Of a DNA stretch of 64,000 nucleotides, positions 13,307 to 25,900 are shown piece after piece. How positions within the stretch are numbered: the first letter of the stretch is position 1; the number at the start of each line of letters is the position of its first letter. This stretch comes from Clonostachys chloroleuca. Lineage: Eukaryota > Ascomycota > Sordariomycetes > Hypocreales > Bionectriaceae. The translations under genes and the position numbers were made by a program. The notes under the pieces are model-generated. The model was not told the origin of the DNA, searched no databases, and saw only the letters and a program-made list of their open reading frames with translations. The DNA lies in contig JBANAY010000004.1 in NCBI GenBank assembly GCA_037952775.1, positions 5,208,001-5,272,000 on the forward strand, read 5' to 3'.

Positions 13307-14264
13307 GTAAATCAGGGGCTTACTCTCCCACCTTCTACTCACTCTACACACAAAATTATTCTCTGACATTGGCTCTCGATTTTACCCTTAACCTTTTGTC
13401 AAAATTATATAAGCTCGTGTACATACACAGCATCCAACTTTCCTTTACATTTCTCTTCTTTCTGCCATTTTGGCTTTTCTTGATCTATATAGCGTTTACA
13501 TTACCACATTTTGGACTTATGGACTAGCATTGGGAATATTGTTGAACGACTGGGTATTGGCGTTTACCGGTTTCTGTTTTCACATAGATTGGATGGGATA
13601 GTCCGCTACCGTGGGCAATGGTTCTTTTTGGCTGGTGTATGTGTCCATATAGTCTTCAAACTGATACTTGCGAGATGATACATCTCCTTCTTATACATAT
13701 ATCAATTAAAATAGTCAATCTTCATACATCTCATCCCCTGTAATTTGTGTCCTTGAATTGGATAAAACAAGACAAGTTTAGGCATATTCAAAAACTTGCC
13801 ATACAGTGAATTCCAATATACGTCGGCGATTCAGAATAAAACTCAGCTGAGCTGCAATGAATTGTGTTAGAGCCATGGCAATACATCACCACTTCATACA
13901 TTCTCAGACGAAATGAATAAATTCGTTCTAGACTAGAAAATACTTGGAGTATCAAATTGGCGACAAACCAAGATAGAAGGAGGCAAATCTGCCGTTTCAT
14001 AATCAAGCAACGTCATGTTCAAACCAAAGACAAAATGCCTTCCCTAACGCCTTTGCCGAGCCTGCGAGTTTCCCCGTCCTAAATCCGTACCAGGACATTG
14101 TGACCAAACCTAGGAGTTTGAGTTTGAAAAACGAAAACGAAATAAAGCAAAACGAGAAGAAACACTGAACAAGTAAAGAATGCAGCCTAGAGCTGTCTGG
14201 ATCGGGATAAGTAGAAGACCAGGAAGGAAATCGTACGAGGAGAGGAAAAGGATGTTCTGTCCTC
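13307..14264. other. convergent intergenic region, arrestin and GTPase gene 3' ends
   Basis: AT-rich sequence shared by the 3' ends of two converging genes. It presumably holds both polyadenylation regions. No coding sequence is seen. Confidence 0.5.
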
Positions 14265-16392
14265 TCAAGCGCCTACTCTTACTTCTTTCCCTGCTTGGGC
14301 CTCGCTCTCCTCGCCAGTGACGGGCTTGGCAGGCATTAGGGGCTTGGAGGGATCGTAGCCAACGGACTTGACAATACCAAGACCTTTGGTGCGTCCCTCG
14401 CGGAAGAGGAGCCTGTCACCGGGCGCCAAGTACTCTGGGCGCTGGACAAAGCGGAAGGCCACGGTGGCGCGGTCGCCGGTTCGGATGAGCTCTCGGTCAA
14501 TGTCGATTATAGCACAAGTCTGGGAGACAGGTCCAACATGAAGCATGGCCTGGTACTTGGTCTTGATGGTGGTGGCGTGAGAGAGAATGAGAACTGAGGC
14601 AAGAAATATGTTAGCATGCTAAAGGCGACTTGGAATGTATGTAACGACGAACCTTCGGCAATGAACTCTCGGTGAACTTTGGGAGCGGGCTTTCCTTCAA
14701 TCTTGGGAAGGACCACCATCCCCTTTCTTACGTCTTTCCGCTTCACTCGCTTCAGGGCGAAAGAGGCAGACTGACCGGCAGATACTGCAGGCACGCGTAT
14801 CCGCTTGCGCTCAATGGATCGGATAGCTGTTTGGGTGAACTGGCCAAGGGAGTCTGGCCCGATGAGTACGTCGTCACCCTCATGCGCCACACCTGACCGC
14901 ACAATCCCGGACACAACAGTGCCGGTGAAGGGCACCGAGAAGGTGTCATTGACATGGAACTCGAAAGGAGCGTCGGCGTTGTATCGACCGTGGTGGGGGA
15001 GGATATTCAGGAACGTCCTCACAAGGTCGAGGCACTCTCCGGTCACGTTGGAGACCAGAAAAACGGGGCATATCCGCTGGCTGACGAACTGTGTAGCGGT
15101 GTTAATGCACTGCTCGCGGTCGCGAATAAAGGTTGGTATCTTTCGGGCGCCTGGACTTTTCATGATCTTGGTGATTTGAGTGATGGTTTCCTCGAGGATA
15201 TTGGGGGGCAGATATCAATCTTGGTCACCACCACCATGACGGGGACGTTGAGTGCTAGAGCGATTCCCAAGTGCTCTTTGCTCATGCCGACAAGGCCGTT
15301 GTTGGCCGCTACCATTAGGAGGCAGTAATTGGGGCTGCTAGACAAAAGACCAAACACCGTCGTTCTTAGGTACTTCTCGTGGCCTGCCAAATCAGTGAAG
15401 GTAATGACCTTGGCGCTCCGTTTCCCGATTTCTTCCCATGAGAGCTTGCCTTTTGAAAATATTAGGACTGCTTGCCCACTGCAAGGGGACCAGATAAAGA
15501 CTTACGGCCTGGAGTGTCGGACGTAACGACTTGACCGACACTGTCGAAACCCATGATTTCCATCCCGACGGGAGCTGGTCCGGCCAGTCTCTATCTCGTG
15601 CTTGTGCCTGAACAGATTCACACGGGCCTTCCCTCTTCCGTCGTCTAGGTCGCCCTTAACCAGGACACCAAGCAGGGAACTTTTTCCAGCATCAACTGTC
15701 TCTAGTTAGACCGCGATCAGGCGCAAGACGCTCGCTGGTGGCTTACCATTCCCCACAACTGCTATCCTCGTCTCAATCACATCTTCAGTTTTGGATGGCA
15801 CCTGGCGAATGAGTATCTTGCCGCTGCAGCTCTTGTCCTTGGATGGCTTGGCTGTGGTGCTCGCGGCCTCCTTGTCGCCGCCGACGTTCTTGGTGATGAG
15901 AAGCTCGCAGTCGGCCCGTATCCTCTTGGCCCCTTCGACCAGTTTCTTGTATGCCTGATCCCACTCCTTCGGCGTCAACTGCATTGAGTCGCCATTATTC
16001 TCGAACCCGACCTCAAACACAGTCTCTCCAAAGCCCTCTGTTATTCGGTCGCTGATGACGTCTTCGAGCTTTTGAGGGAGTCTTCGTCGGAGCTGAGCAA
16101 CAGCTCTTTCAAGGGGACTTGAGGTCCTGAGTCATCAAGGTCGAGATTGTCGAAGAGCTCATCCAGTTCCTCGTGGTGCTGGGCGTCTTCGGTGCTCTTC
16201 TCTTTTGCGGCGGGATGGGATGCTGGGTATCTGAAGCTCTGCTGCTGCTCCACGTAGTCGGCAAAGTCGCTTAGTGCCTGGCAAGCAAGATGTGAGAAAC
16301 AGACAACGAGTTATGCACTTCTTGTGAGAGCTGAGTCATACAGATTCGCCTTTGCGCCGGTCGCGCTGTTGGTTCTTCCCTTTATTTGACAT
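14265..16392 (-). CDS. GTPBP1/GTPBP2-like translational GTPase, three frame breaks
   Basis: Homologue of metazoan GTPBP1/2, EF-Tu-fold GTPases related to eRF3/Hbs1 and linked to ribosome and mRNA surveillance. Five exons: 16342-16392, 15747-16277, 15506-15695, 14653-15449 and 14265-14593. Visible motifs are G1 VGNVDAGKSS (split by an intron), G3 DLAGHEKY and G4 VTKID, then EF-Tu domains II/III with RTGDKATVxFRF-like and [12 protein letters not shown] blocks. Three single-base breaks are needed to read the family through: a base missing in T-run 16070-16073, one extra in GGG 15570-15572, and one missing in G-run 15203-15208. Net +1 gives 633 codons (632 aa). All three sit where the family match resumes immediately in the next frame. 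Either assembly errors or a very young pseudogene; conserved residues on both sides of each break favour errors. Confidence 0.8.
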
Positions 16393-17139
16393 GGTGGTTC
16401 GAGTGCGATTGTGCCCAATCCCACGACGCAGGTATACGAATGATCATGAAGAAGCAATGAAGCCTGAATTGTGAATAAGGCGCGAGGAGGAATAAATAAG
16501 ATTAGTCCAGCATGGGGTGACTCGCTCGCCGGTTGACTCGTTCCAGTTGCCTGGCGTGACTGATGGAGGGCACCGAGGAGTCATTCGTGAGGCTGGAGGG
16601 GCGAAAGTGGCAGTGACGTGGGTTAATCCGGGGTCGTTGCTAGCTGAGCCTAAGCTGGGCTGCCCGCCTATCGATAACCCGAAAAGCGGGCTTGCGGCGG
16701 AAGTGGGCCGAGACTGCTTACCTAAGGCATCTTGCGTACGGATATGGCTATGACGGGAATATTCACCTAACAGGTACGATGACAGAAGGCAGAGGATGGC
16801 TTATTATATATTTTATTGGATAAGTCGACGAGTCGCTTTCTAGCCGTGCTTTTGCCCCCTTAAACATACAGACTTGAGTACCTTACCAGCGGCTGATTGG
16901 AGCTCATCGCGCTGAGTTATTGGCCATGATCCGAGCAGCCATAGCGAGCGATAAGTACTAGTTAGACCTGAGTAGATATGATGTGGACGTGGTATCCGTG
17001 ACCCCTCATCAAGAGTCTGTTCATGGCCGTGCCATCCCCGGGAAAATAAAGGTGGTTGGCGGCTCAACATATTTAGTAATGTGGGCTTTCCACGGCCCCA
17101 TTATGAGTTCGTTGCATCTTACTCCAATGGCGGGCTAAC
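16393..17139. other. intergenic, 5' of the GTPase gene and 3' of LSM3
   Basis: About 750 nt with no coding sequence recognised. It holds the promoter of the GTPase gene (ATG at 16392, minus) and the 3' end of LSM3. Confidence 0.5.
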
Positions 17140-17602
17140 TCAGAGCGGCACATGCGGTGATATTAAGACAACACTGTCGCCTGTACACCTGTTAGAGAAT
17201 TGAATGGTTGCTCTTAGGCCAGAATAACGCACCTCGAACAAACAGCATCTCTGATTTTCTGCTGATGGTCTGGTTTGGAATGAGCACTCGGCCTTAAAAC
17301 AAGGATCATCATAGAGACGTAGTAGTAGCTCACCTTGACCTCCTCATCTTCATCGTCATCATCCACTGCATAAATGGTCTCCTCAACCTCTCCTAGAACC
17401 AGGTTGCAATGGCTGTCATATGCCTGTCTCATGATGAGAATACTGAGAAATAACTCTAGTGGCGAAGGGATAAACATACGTGCAGCTTGCCCTTGAGCTC
17501 TCGGTCGCCTCTCAGCTTCACGAAGACAACCTCATTCAGTAATAACCGCACGAGGTCGAGAGGCTCTGATACGTGGTTGGAGTCGTCGCCGGTGTCCGCC
17601 AT
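17140..17602 (-). CDS. LSM3: U6 snRNA-associated Sm-like protein LSm3, 96 aa
   Basis: Subunit of the LSm1-7 (cytoplasmic mRNA decapping) and LSm2-8 (nuclear U6 snRNP) heptameric rings. Four exons: 17480-17602, 17334-17423, 17233-17269 and 17140-17180; together 97 codons. The spliced protein has Sm1 ([32 protein letters not shown]) and Sm2 ([16 protein letters not shown]) with the usual acidic insert [10 protein letters not shown]. Only small exons exist, so no long open frame reveals it. It lies 440 nt from, and divergent to, the mitochondrial protein gene. The frame is intact. Identification is firm: length, order and key residues all fit LSm3. Confidence 0.95.
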
Positions 17603-18041
17603 TTTGATTATGCGTAAAAAGAGCCCTTCGGCGTTGCTGGTCCTCTGGGTAATGCGTTCTTTCGCGATGTGGCTTCAAGTCGACTCTGTGTGGCCTTACT
17701 CAACCCTGCAAATCTGGTGTAGCCGGTTTGAGGAGCTCCATTGCTATCGTCACGTGATGTGTGATTGTGGGTGACAGCTCTGACCGGAAAATCATCGGCA
17801 TTTCTCCAGGCAGCTCGGTTGTTCTTGCCTAAATGCATGCTCCTGCCCCCTCAATGCTAATTATGCATTAAACCGGGGCTGGGTCCCTCACTGCAACCTA
17901 CCCCAACTCCAACTGTGAGACAACGCGCATCAAGAATGCTACATCAAAAGCATTCGCTCCCTTTCACATATTCTGCTCCCCGTATAGTACATTGAGGTTC
18001 CCAATCCACTCGTTCATGCTTTCCTAAGCTCTCCCCCCATC
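17603..18041. promoter_or_regulatory. shared divergent promoter of LSM3 and the mitochondrial protein gene
   Basis: The 439 nt between ATG 17602 (minus) and ATG 18042 (plus) must drive both genes. I see no clear TATA box, which is common for housekeeping fungal promoters. Function is inferred from position only. Confidence 0.5.
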
Positions 18042-20293
18042 ATGGCCGCTAGGCAGTGTCTCCCTGCTAGGATCTGTCTAAGTCAGCGTCTCGCCCCACA
18101 AAGACCACGGTCGCAAGTCCATCGGAATCTCCAGACACGATGGAGCAAATCTGGGGCAGTGGAGCGGCTACGGCATTTCGCCTCTATTGCCGGGGCATCA
18201 GACATTGATCTATTGCGGCCATCTCATGTGGCTCCCGCGCCTTTTGGAGACCCTCAGCTGTATATCGCACCGCGCTCTCCCCTTTCTCGGCTCCTGGCTG
18301 CTGTTCGGGCCAAGGATGCCGCCGCCATCTCCAAGGAGTTCGTTGCATGGACGGATGTCCTGGGTGACAAGTATGCTCGGGACCATGAGCTTGCTGTCAA
18401 GCAATTTGACATCCTACCGAGCCCTACGCTTTCCGAGATAATTCGCGGTATTGATCCAGCTAGATATCCCGAAGGGGATGCGGCGAATGGACTTCTCATA
18501 ACCAAAGGGCAGACCGAGGTCACGGATGTTGGTAAACTGATGGACGAGTTTGGCGTTCGAGCTCACCATCGTAGGCTCTTTCAAGGAATTGTCACCATCA
18601 TTTACTTGCGGCAGAGAAGCAAGCACAGCCCTCTGCTGGTGGCCGACTTCGAAGTCTTTTTGCGGATTGCTGGTATCACTGCTGATCATCACCTGGCGTC
18701 GGCCTTGCTCACATTTTCAAGCGACCAGGGACTGCGTCAATCCCGCACTGGCCGTACCTGGATCGAGTATCTGAGGGCTCGCTTCATGACTGAACCTTCA
18801 AGCTATCAATTTGATCGCAATCGGGTAGTCGTTGACCCTCTTAACCTTGTGACCGCGAATGAAATGCGTGATCCTCCGGAGGAGAGTAACGAAACGAAAA
18901 GCGCCATGACAACCAAATTGTCGGCCATGGAAAGTCTTCGATTTAGTGAGAACGCGACAAAGCGGCAGCCCTGGAATCGTAACCGGTTTGACCCCCGTCA
19001 GGACAATCGTCGGCTGGTGCGACATCAGGGTGCCGCGAACTTTCACAGTTTCTGGAACCATTGGGTTCGGCTTCGATTGTCTGTACATGACTTCGCTGAG
19101 GTGCTGCCGACCGCTATTGAGGCGTTTTCCCGCTCCAATAGCTCCTACTCCATCCTTCAGGACATCTTGAAGCCATTTTATGGTATTGAATTTGACCAAG
19201 AAAACCATACCATCACAGGTGGTCTTGATATCCAGAAGGATTCCAGCCTTTATCCCACTGACCGCCTGCTCTTTGCTCTCGTCGAGGCCTTTGGGGCTAT
19301 GTCGGAAATTTCTCTAGGCATGCGGGTCATTGACTTTATCTCGCGTAGGTATGAGGTAACTATTTCAGCCAAGACGTGGTCAAATCTGCTTAACTGGACC
19401 TACGTTTGTGCTTCCAAGAAGCTGCGCGTTTCACGACGTCTGCTCGGCGAAGAGACTACAACATATGTCAGCACTGGTGATGTCCGACATGTATGGGAGG
19501 TGATGACTTCAGCACCCTACAATATCACGCCGTCCTTCGAAGATTTGGATACCTATATCAGGACTCTCATTATTACGCGTGACATGAGAGGGGCGGTAGA
19601 TCTTATCCGCAATACAGCCATGCCATTTTATGAAGCGGTTGCCAAGGAATACGAAACCGCCGTATTTGACGAGGTGCTATTCAATGACGCCCACCGTGAG
19701 AGGCCTACTACGCGAGCAAGCCGTACTCTTTCCTCCGTTTTGACCGCATCCTCCTTTGCCTTTCAGCGTCGTACTAGGGCAGAGGTTCGGAAGGACTTTG
19801 TTTTCAACCGCATCGCCCTTTGGTTCAAGGACATTCTTTCCAAAGCCTCAGACAGCCAATATCACCGAAAGAGCACCTTCACCAGTGTTGATATCCCCGA
19901 CCTCATCCGCGACTACCCAGAATTCTTTGCCACCGGCATCCGCTATAGGACCGCCTCCGGAGAGCTATCTCTCCAGGGCACCGGAACCACACCGCGATAC
20001 GAGAAGAAGCACACGAGCCGCCAAGTCCTTCAGCAGAAGAGGGGGCTTCCCACGTCTTCACGTTCAAGACCGACAAAAATGGCCAGAAACGAAAGATCAA
20101 AGATTTGGAAACGGGTAAATTTGTTGAGAACCCAGACTTCAAGTGGCCTACCAATAGAAAAATGGAAATCCGGGAAAACCTAAGGATACCTTTTGAGAGG
20201 CTCAGCACAGCGCGGGTCCCGCCCGCTGAAGGCTCGCGCTCAACTTACACTGACGCCTGGTGGAAGAGGCTGGAGCAGGAAATGTCCATGTGA
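18042..20293 (+). CDS. mitochondrial gene-expression factor candidate (ATP13/Aep-like, helical repeat), one frame break
   Basis: The basic, Arg/Gln-rich N-terminus (MAARQCLPARICLSQRLAPQ...) looks like a mitochondrial presequence. The rest is alpha-helical with PPR-like character (e.g. DVRHVWEVMTSAPYNITPS, then DMRGAVDLIRNTAMPFYEAV). It resembles the fungal 'mitochondrial ATPase expression' group whose members assist translation or stability of an organelle mRNA; this is a family impression, not proof. The frame breaks at G-run 20041-20045. One more G lets the protein continue as ...QKRGASHVFTFKTDKNGQKRK and end at 20293 instead of stopping near 20183, giving 751 codons (750 aa) in a single exon. 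The C-terminal part in the second frame is clearly coding-like (DLETGKFVENPDFKWP). Function is moderately sure, coding status very sure. Confidence 0.75.
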
Positions 20294-20867
20294 TAGTTCT
20301 TAAAGCGTCATCTAGAAAGTGGGAAAAGAGAAAGAGGCGGAAATGTATCGGTGAGGGGACATAGAAATGCTATTATAGTGTATCATAAAGTAAAGTACAA
20401 TTTCATAGCTAACATATCGTGGCGTATATCTCGGACATTTCATAAGTGATAAAAAAATGAGATGACTCTAAAAATGACAATCTCTGTAACAAATCAAAAC
20501 ACCGAAATCCAAGGCTAACAAACGAGGGAAGAAAAACCATGCAGAAGTTCTGTTCCCTTCTCTTCATTGAATCGTCAAAACTGGCCGCTCTGAGGGGTAT
20601 ATCCAAACTTTCCGAAGCCGTGCAGTACATACAGTAAGCCGTTACTCATAATTTTGCCATTCATCCCCGACGAAAGCAAACAAGGAAAGTTACACCAAAA
20701 AGATACAGAGGAAAACATGATTATTATAATGTTAAAGTTTTGACAATCTGACAAAAGGAAATGGTAAAATTGGTTAGAAGGGGATGACGGTATTATGTAA
20801 AGTGGTAAGGAAATGGGAAGCGAGAAAGAACCAGCTTTCCTTGGCTTGTTTTCTCTCGGGTGTTTGT
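20294..20867. other. convergent intergenic region
   Basis: AT-rich 3' regions of two converging genes. No coding sequence or RNA gene is recognised. Confidence 0.5.
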
Positions 20868-22974
20868 TTATATGGCGGCCTCGGCGAGGACGCTGAGGAG
20901 GCTTATAGCGGCGCCGCCGATGCCAACCGCACCGAGGGTTCCGCCTAGAGCCTTCTTTTTCGTCTTTTGGCTGTCGCTGTCGCGTTGTGGGCGGCGACCT
21001 TGCTCTCTGTACCTGGAGCTGTTGTTGTAGTGGGAGTCGCGGTCGCGGTCGTCGTAGTGCCGGGGACGGTCGTAGCGGTCTCTGTCATCGGGCGGTGAGT
21101 GGCGCTTGGAGGAGTGATGGGAGGAGCGGTCCGAAGACTCGCGGTGGTAGTCCCTGCTGCCGTAGTTGTCGCTGTCACGGCGACGTCGGTGATGATGGTA
21201 GTCATCAGATCTTGACGACCTGTCGTCTCTGAGGGAATGGGAGGTCCTTGAGTCGGAGTCCCCGTGATCCGCAAAATGGACGTGGTTCTTGTTCTTGAGG
21301 ATGGACTTGGGAGGGACGGTGCTTGAGGGCGACGTCTTGTCAGGGGGGCTAACGATGAAGGGGTATGACTTTGTTCCCTTCTCTGATGTTTTGTCGTCGT
21401 CGATGTCCGTTGTGTCACTGTCGCTGAACTTGTCGCTATCGTCGCTGTCATCGTCGTCGTCATCCCGACTGCTTCTGGAATCCGCTCTCTGGGTCTGGCG
21501 GATGTTTCTCGCCCGCCGGGCGTCGGTGGTCTGTCTGACGAAGTCGGCGATTTGTTCCTTTGTTAGGTGGCCCAAGATGGCGACGTATTTGGGCCGAGCT
21601 TCATATCTGACCCGAGCCTTTTCCAAAACCTGGGGGCTGACCAAATCTCTGTTGATCTTTGTCCATTCTGCGTCAGGAGGGATCTGGCGACCATATCGAT
21701 CAGGGGCTAGACGGAAATGGTGTGTCATCCCTGGGTTCGATGGGGAGCTCCCGAGGGAGTGGTAGCCCCTTGGTGGGGCAACGAGAGGAGACGAGCCATA
21801 GAAGACAGAGGAGTCTTGTTGATCTGGGAGGTTGAGACGGCTGCTAGAGCCACGATAAGAGTCCCGACCTTGGCGGCCGTCGGATGGGGAGTGACCCATT
21901 GTATCCCGAGAATGCTGGCGATGATGATGGTGATGGTGTTTATGTAATTGTAGCTGGACCATGTCTGAGTCAAGGCTGTCCATGGCCAAGAGTTCCTTTG
22001 TGGATATAAGTGTCATGTTGTCGGAGGGGTTGGTGCGAGTGATAGCGTTGGATGAGGATGGAAGCTCTGCCACGGGCTGCCGTAAGTCTTGGGTGATAGG
22101 TATCTTGGGTGGTAAAGGAGGAGGGGGTCCTTTAGCCTTTGGGCCGTCTTCTTCTGGGTGGACAATATATTTGGGATTATCCACTGGTGATTGAGGGACT
22201 GCTTCTTTCTCATCAGAAGGGACTTGGCATGTCTTCTCCTCATATTTAAGAAGCCGTTGGAGAGTAGGTGGGGAGCCATTGTTGTGGGACAAAGTCTGGA
22301 TGCTTCGAATGTAGGCCCGGAGAACATCCTATGTGAAAGCGGTCAGTCCCAGAATCTGGTACGAGAGGCATAGAGGAGGAAAAAGCAAAATGTCTGAAAC
22401 ATACCTTATGCTGTCTGAGGATGGCTGGGTCGAAGCCTTGCTTCTCCAGCTCTGATTGGAACTCCTCCCAGAGATTGTCGTCGCCGTCTCCGAACCCGCT
22501 ATTCTTTCGTTGGAAAATCTTCTCTGCGATCTGATCGACCTTGTCTTTGATTCCATCGAGACCTGGCTGTGTGGTATCCACTACGGATTTACCGGGTCTG
22601 CTTCTGGGGTTCTGCAGTTGGACGGCATCAAGGAACGAGTCGATTGTGGCTTTCCTGCCCTTGAGCTGAGCCTTGACCGAGCCTAGGCCTCGGCCCTCAT
22701 CGTTCAATGCATGTTCGAGAAGTCTCAGAGTCCGGGAGCAATCCTCGACAAGAGGGGATACCTGGCTGGAGTAGACGCTCGAGGGATCGCTGAGGAGCGA
22801 GTCTGGGTCGGCAGCCTCAACACGGAGATGTCGTAGGCCAGTATGGAGCTGGCGAACAGCGTCTGCAACTTCAGCTAGGGAGGGCTCCTGCTTGACCCGT
22901 AGGTAGATGTTACGGGCAAAAACATCGATTGCGTCGATGCGTTGCTCGACTGGGATGCCACCAGTCATGGGCAT
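20868..22974 (-). CDS. fungal DUF8035 protein, Asp/Ser/His/Arg-rich, 676 aa
   Basis: Conserved filamentous-fungal protein of unknown role. Exon 1 is 22405-22974 and exon 2 20868-22328. I chose the ATG at 22974 (MPMTGGIPVEQR); the frame stays open upstream, but only to a GTG. The N-terminal ~180 residues are helical, like a fungal death-fold or coiled module (DAVRQLHTGLRHLRV, LVEDCSRTLRLLEHAL). The middle has a proline stretch (PPPPLPPK) and a six-His run. The DUF8035 signature follows: WTKINRDLVSPQVLEKA, then RYEARPKYVAILGHLTKEQI. Then come an acidic run (DDDDDDSDDSD), an Arg/Asp/Ser/Tyr-rich RS-like region and a hydrophobic Gly/Ala C-terminus (ALGGTLGAVGIGGAAISLLS), which could be a membrane anchor. 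The frame is intact. Confidence 0.85.
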
Positions 22975-25900
22975 AGCGTGGAGAATTCTCGGGAGTGGGA
23001 AGGGGACCAGGGAAGGCCGAAATGACTGGGAATAGGTATGGCAGTGCACTGGAAGGGCAAAAAAGTAAATTTTCCGAGGGCTCCAGGCTTTATTTCTGTC
23101 GGTCCCGGGATGCCGTCGATATGCGTGGTGGTGGAGATGGATGAGTGGTGGCTATAAGACTTGTCTTATACACGCTGTTGGTGGCGTATATGATCCTTTC
23201 TTGTCTGTTGATAGCCGTGGGGAGGTCCAGGTTTATTTGTACACCGTCCAGGAGAATGAAGGGGGTGGAGGGGATGATGATACAAGCAAACTAGGACAGC
23301 GAGCAAGCCAATGTTTGTTGGCTTGGGCCTCTGTTTGGGCGTGTCGAGTAGATGTCACAAGCGCAACCAACCACGGCCTCGCTTTTGTGTTGCGTCGACT
23401 GGGATAAGGCTACTTTGGGGACTGGCTTGTTCTCGGCAGCCTTTGCTCTACGGAGACGTTATGTTTGCGTGCGCTTCACTCACTTTCACAGACTGGGGCG
23501 AGGGTGAATGAGGGACGGAGCGATGATGATGGAGGAAGAAGAAACCGGGCGTCAAAGAAGCGATGGTGTGGAAAGATAGTCACAGGCAAATGCCACGCTT
23601 AGACTAGAAAGCAGGGCTACGCTACAAGCGTGTCTGCGTGCTCGACCCAATCATTACATACTCGATTCCCTTCCCCGATGGCGTGGGGAAGCGCCTGGAA
23701 GAGCGATGCAGGCAGGGAGTGCGAGAGCGAGGGCGATAGACAACAGACACGGGGTCAAGCGACCACAAGCAGTTTAGCCGGGAAGATCTTGGCATCAGTT
23801 GGCCGTCGCCCGTGTTGGTGGAACTGGTCAGCTTGGAGGTGGAGTGAGGAAAGATGGGAGACGAAGGAGGGGCGGCGGCAACGTTGTTTGGCTGGGCAGA
23901 GGAACGGTTGTGACATCATTGTCATCATTGGCTCTGGCCCGTTCTGTGTCACTCGGCGGGTCTCGACCGGGCCACTGCAGGGCTGCCCAATTACTGAGTT
24001 ACAGCGTATGCAGCCCCACTGTAGCCCGTCCCTCTCTGCGGTTTAGGGGTCTGGAGGGGCAGCCTGCGCCACTGGAGCTGCTGCCGTGCACCTGCAGGAG
24101 CCTGGGCCCCTCTGGCCGCTCCCCTGCATCAGCCCTCAATCCCCTATCAATGCTACTACATGTAATGGATGGAGGGTTGCTTCTCGCCTGCAGTTATGCA
24201 CCAAGCACTGCCAGCTCGACGGCGCCTCCGCACGATACGAAATACTATTTGCCATGCAGCATCCATCCAGGAAAGAGATGGGCATTGCTCGAACAACACG
24301 ACTCGACACCATCTCGAGAACGGAAAGTCGATGCAGTCCCGAGAAGAGGGTGTGTACGTATATTTATCGATGGCTGCAGCTAATCCTGACTCTGCCTCTC
24401 CAACACGGCTCCAGCGCACGCCCCTCAGACCTGCTCAGGCCTAGAATTGTTTGGGAGTCAGGCCTGACCAAGGGGCAGTGAGTTGTTGAGTTGATTAAAT
24501 AAAATGACCAGTCAAATCTCATGCAGCGGAAAGAGAAAATAAAGCCCATCATTTGACTCATCCACATTTTCATCGACAAAGAGGCGAATAAAATTTTCAA
24601 AACGGCATCATAATGAAACGCTACACCAAGATACGAAGCGCCTGATGGTCCTGGAGCCAAGGAGCTTGGCTGCCGTGTCCGGCCCGTGTGCATGACGGAG
24701 AACAATGTAGGGCACATACGTCAGAAAAGGGAGCCAGAAAAGAGAGTTTGGGAGATCCCTCAAAGCCCCTGGAGTCCCCTATGGTGGATCGGTCTGCCTT
24801 CTAGAAAGCCAAAGGACTCTAGTGATGCCTGCGCCCTACGGCCGGAGGTCGCCGGAGGGGTGACATAAACAGTAGCGGCACTTACAAAGCAACTACTGTC
24901 CCTCACTGTCGGCTTCTTTTTGTCAGCCGCACCGCCCCTCATCCTGCAGATGCACATCAGCAAGTCATCCAGGGGATCCATCGCCAAGAAATCTTGCCCC
25001 TCCATCCTCTCGTCTTCTGACTGGCCTCGTGTCCCTCGCTCCCACTCATCTGATATGCACTTTGAAGGTCACACAGGTCACAGGGACTTAGAACTCCCCT
25101 TCTCCATGCTGACGAATTGCCCGCTTGGCAGCCCGCCTATATGACTCGGCTCTGTCTAGTTTTCACGCCAAAGGCCCCCTTTTAGCAAACGAGATGACTG
25201 TCATGCTTTTCTCCATCCCCATTTTTGCCTCCTAGCCCATGCGATCCATCCCGGCCCGTTGGTGATGCTAGCTGGAGCTGAGCGATGGCGGCCGACGCCG
25301 CCGGATCTATCTGGCTTCTAACGCACCCCGCCTCATCTATTGTTCTGCCTGACGGCTAACCACGCTAGGGGAACAGGTTCGCATGCGACTAACGGTTCCA
25401 CGAAACTGCTTCACGACCAGTCACCCGGGGAAGCAATTGGCCTTGTTCGCAGATAGTCGGACGCCCTCAGGTGTCCTGAATCGCGCCCGGTCAACGTTGC
25501 CTTTCCTAGGTCCACAATGTGCCACCTGCCATGCCGTGCGTCCGGCGCGCTGGGATGGGACGGTTTTCTCGAAGCAGACAAGGGGACGACACCCCATCGG
25601 CCCACTAGGGCTCCGCGGCTAGATGCCGCGTACTCGCTGCCTCGCTCCGTCGTGGTATCCCCGAAGACCCGAGCAAGCTTACCGGTCGCGGGGGCATTAA
25701 AATAACAAAGATGGTAAGTAGCAGAGGGCGGGGACTGAAGTGATCAGGAGGCGCGCCTGGGAGACGAAGGAGCCCCTCCGGCTCGGGCGCACAGACGTAC
25801 AAGAAACCTGAAATCCCCGTCCATGCTCTTGGGTTGAGGCTGTCACATGGCTCTCTCTCCGAGGTCGCTCGCCCGGCTTGCTAATCACCGTTGATAATAG

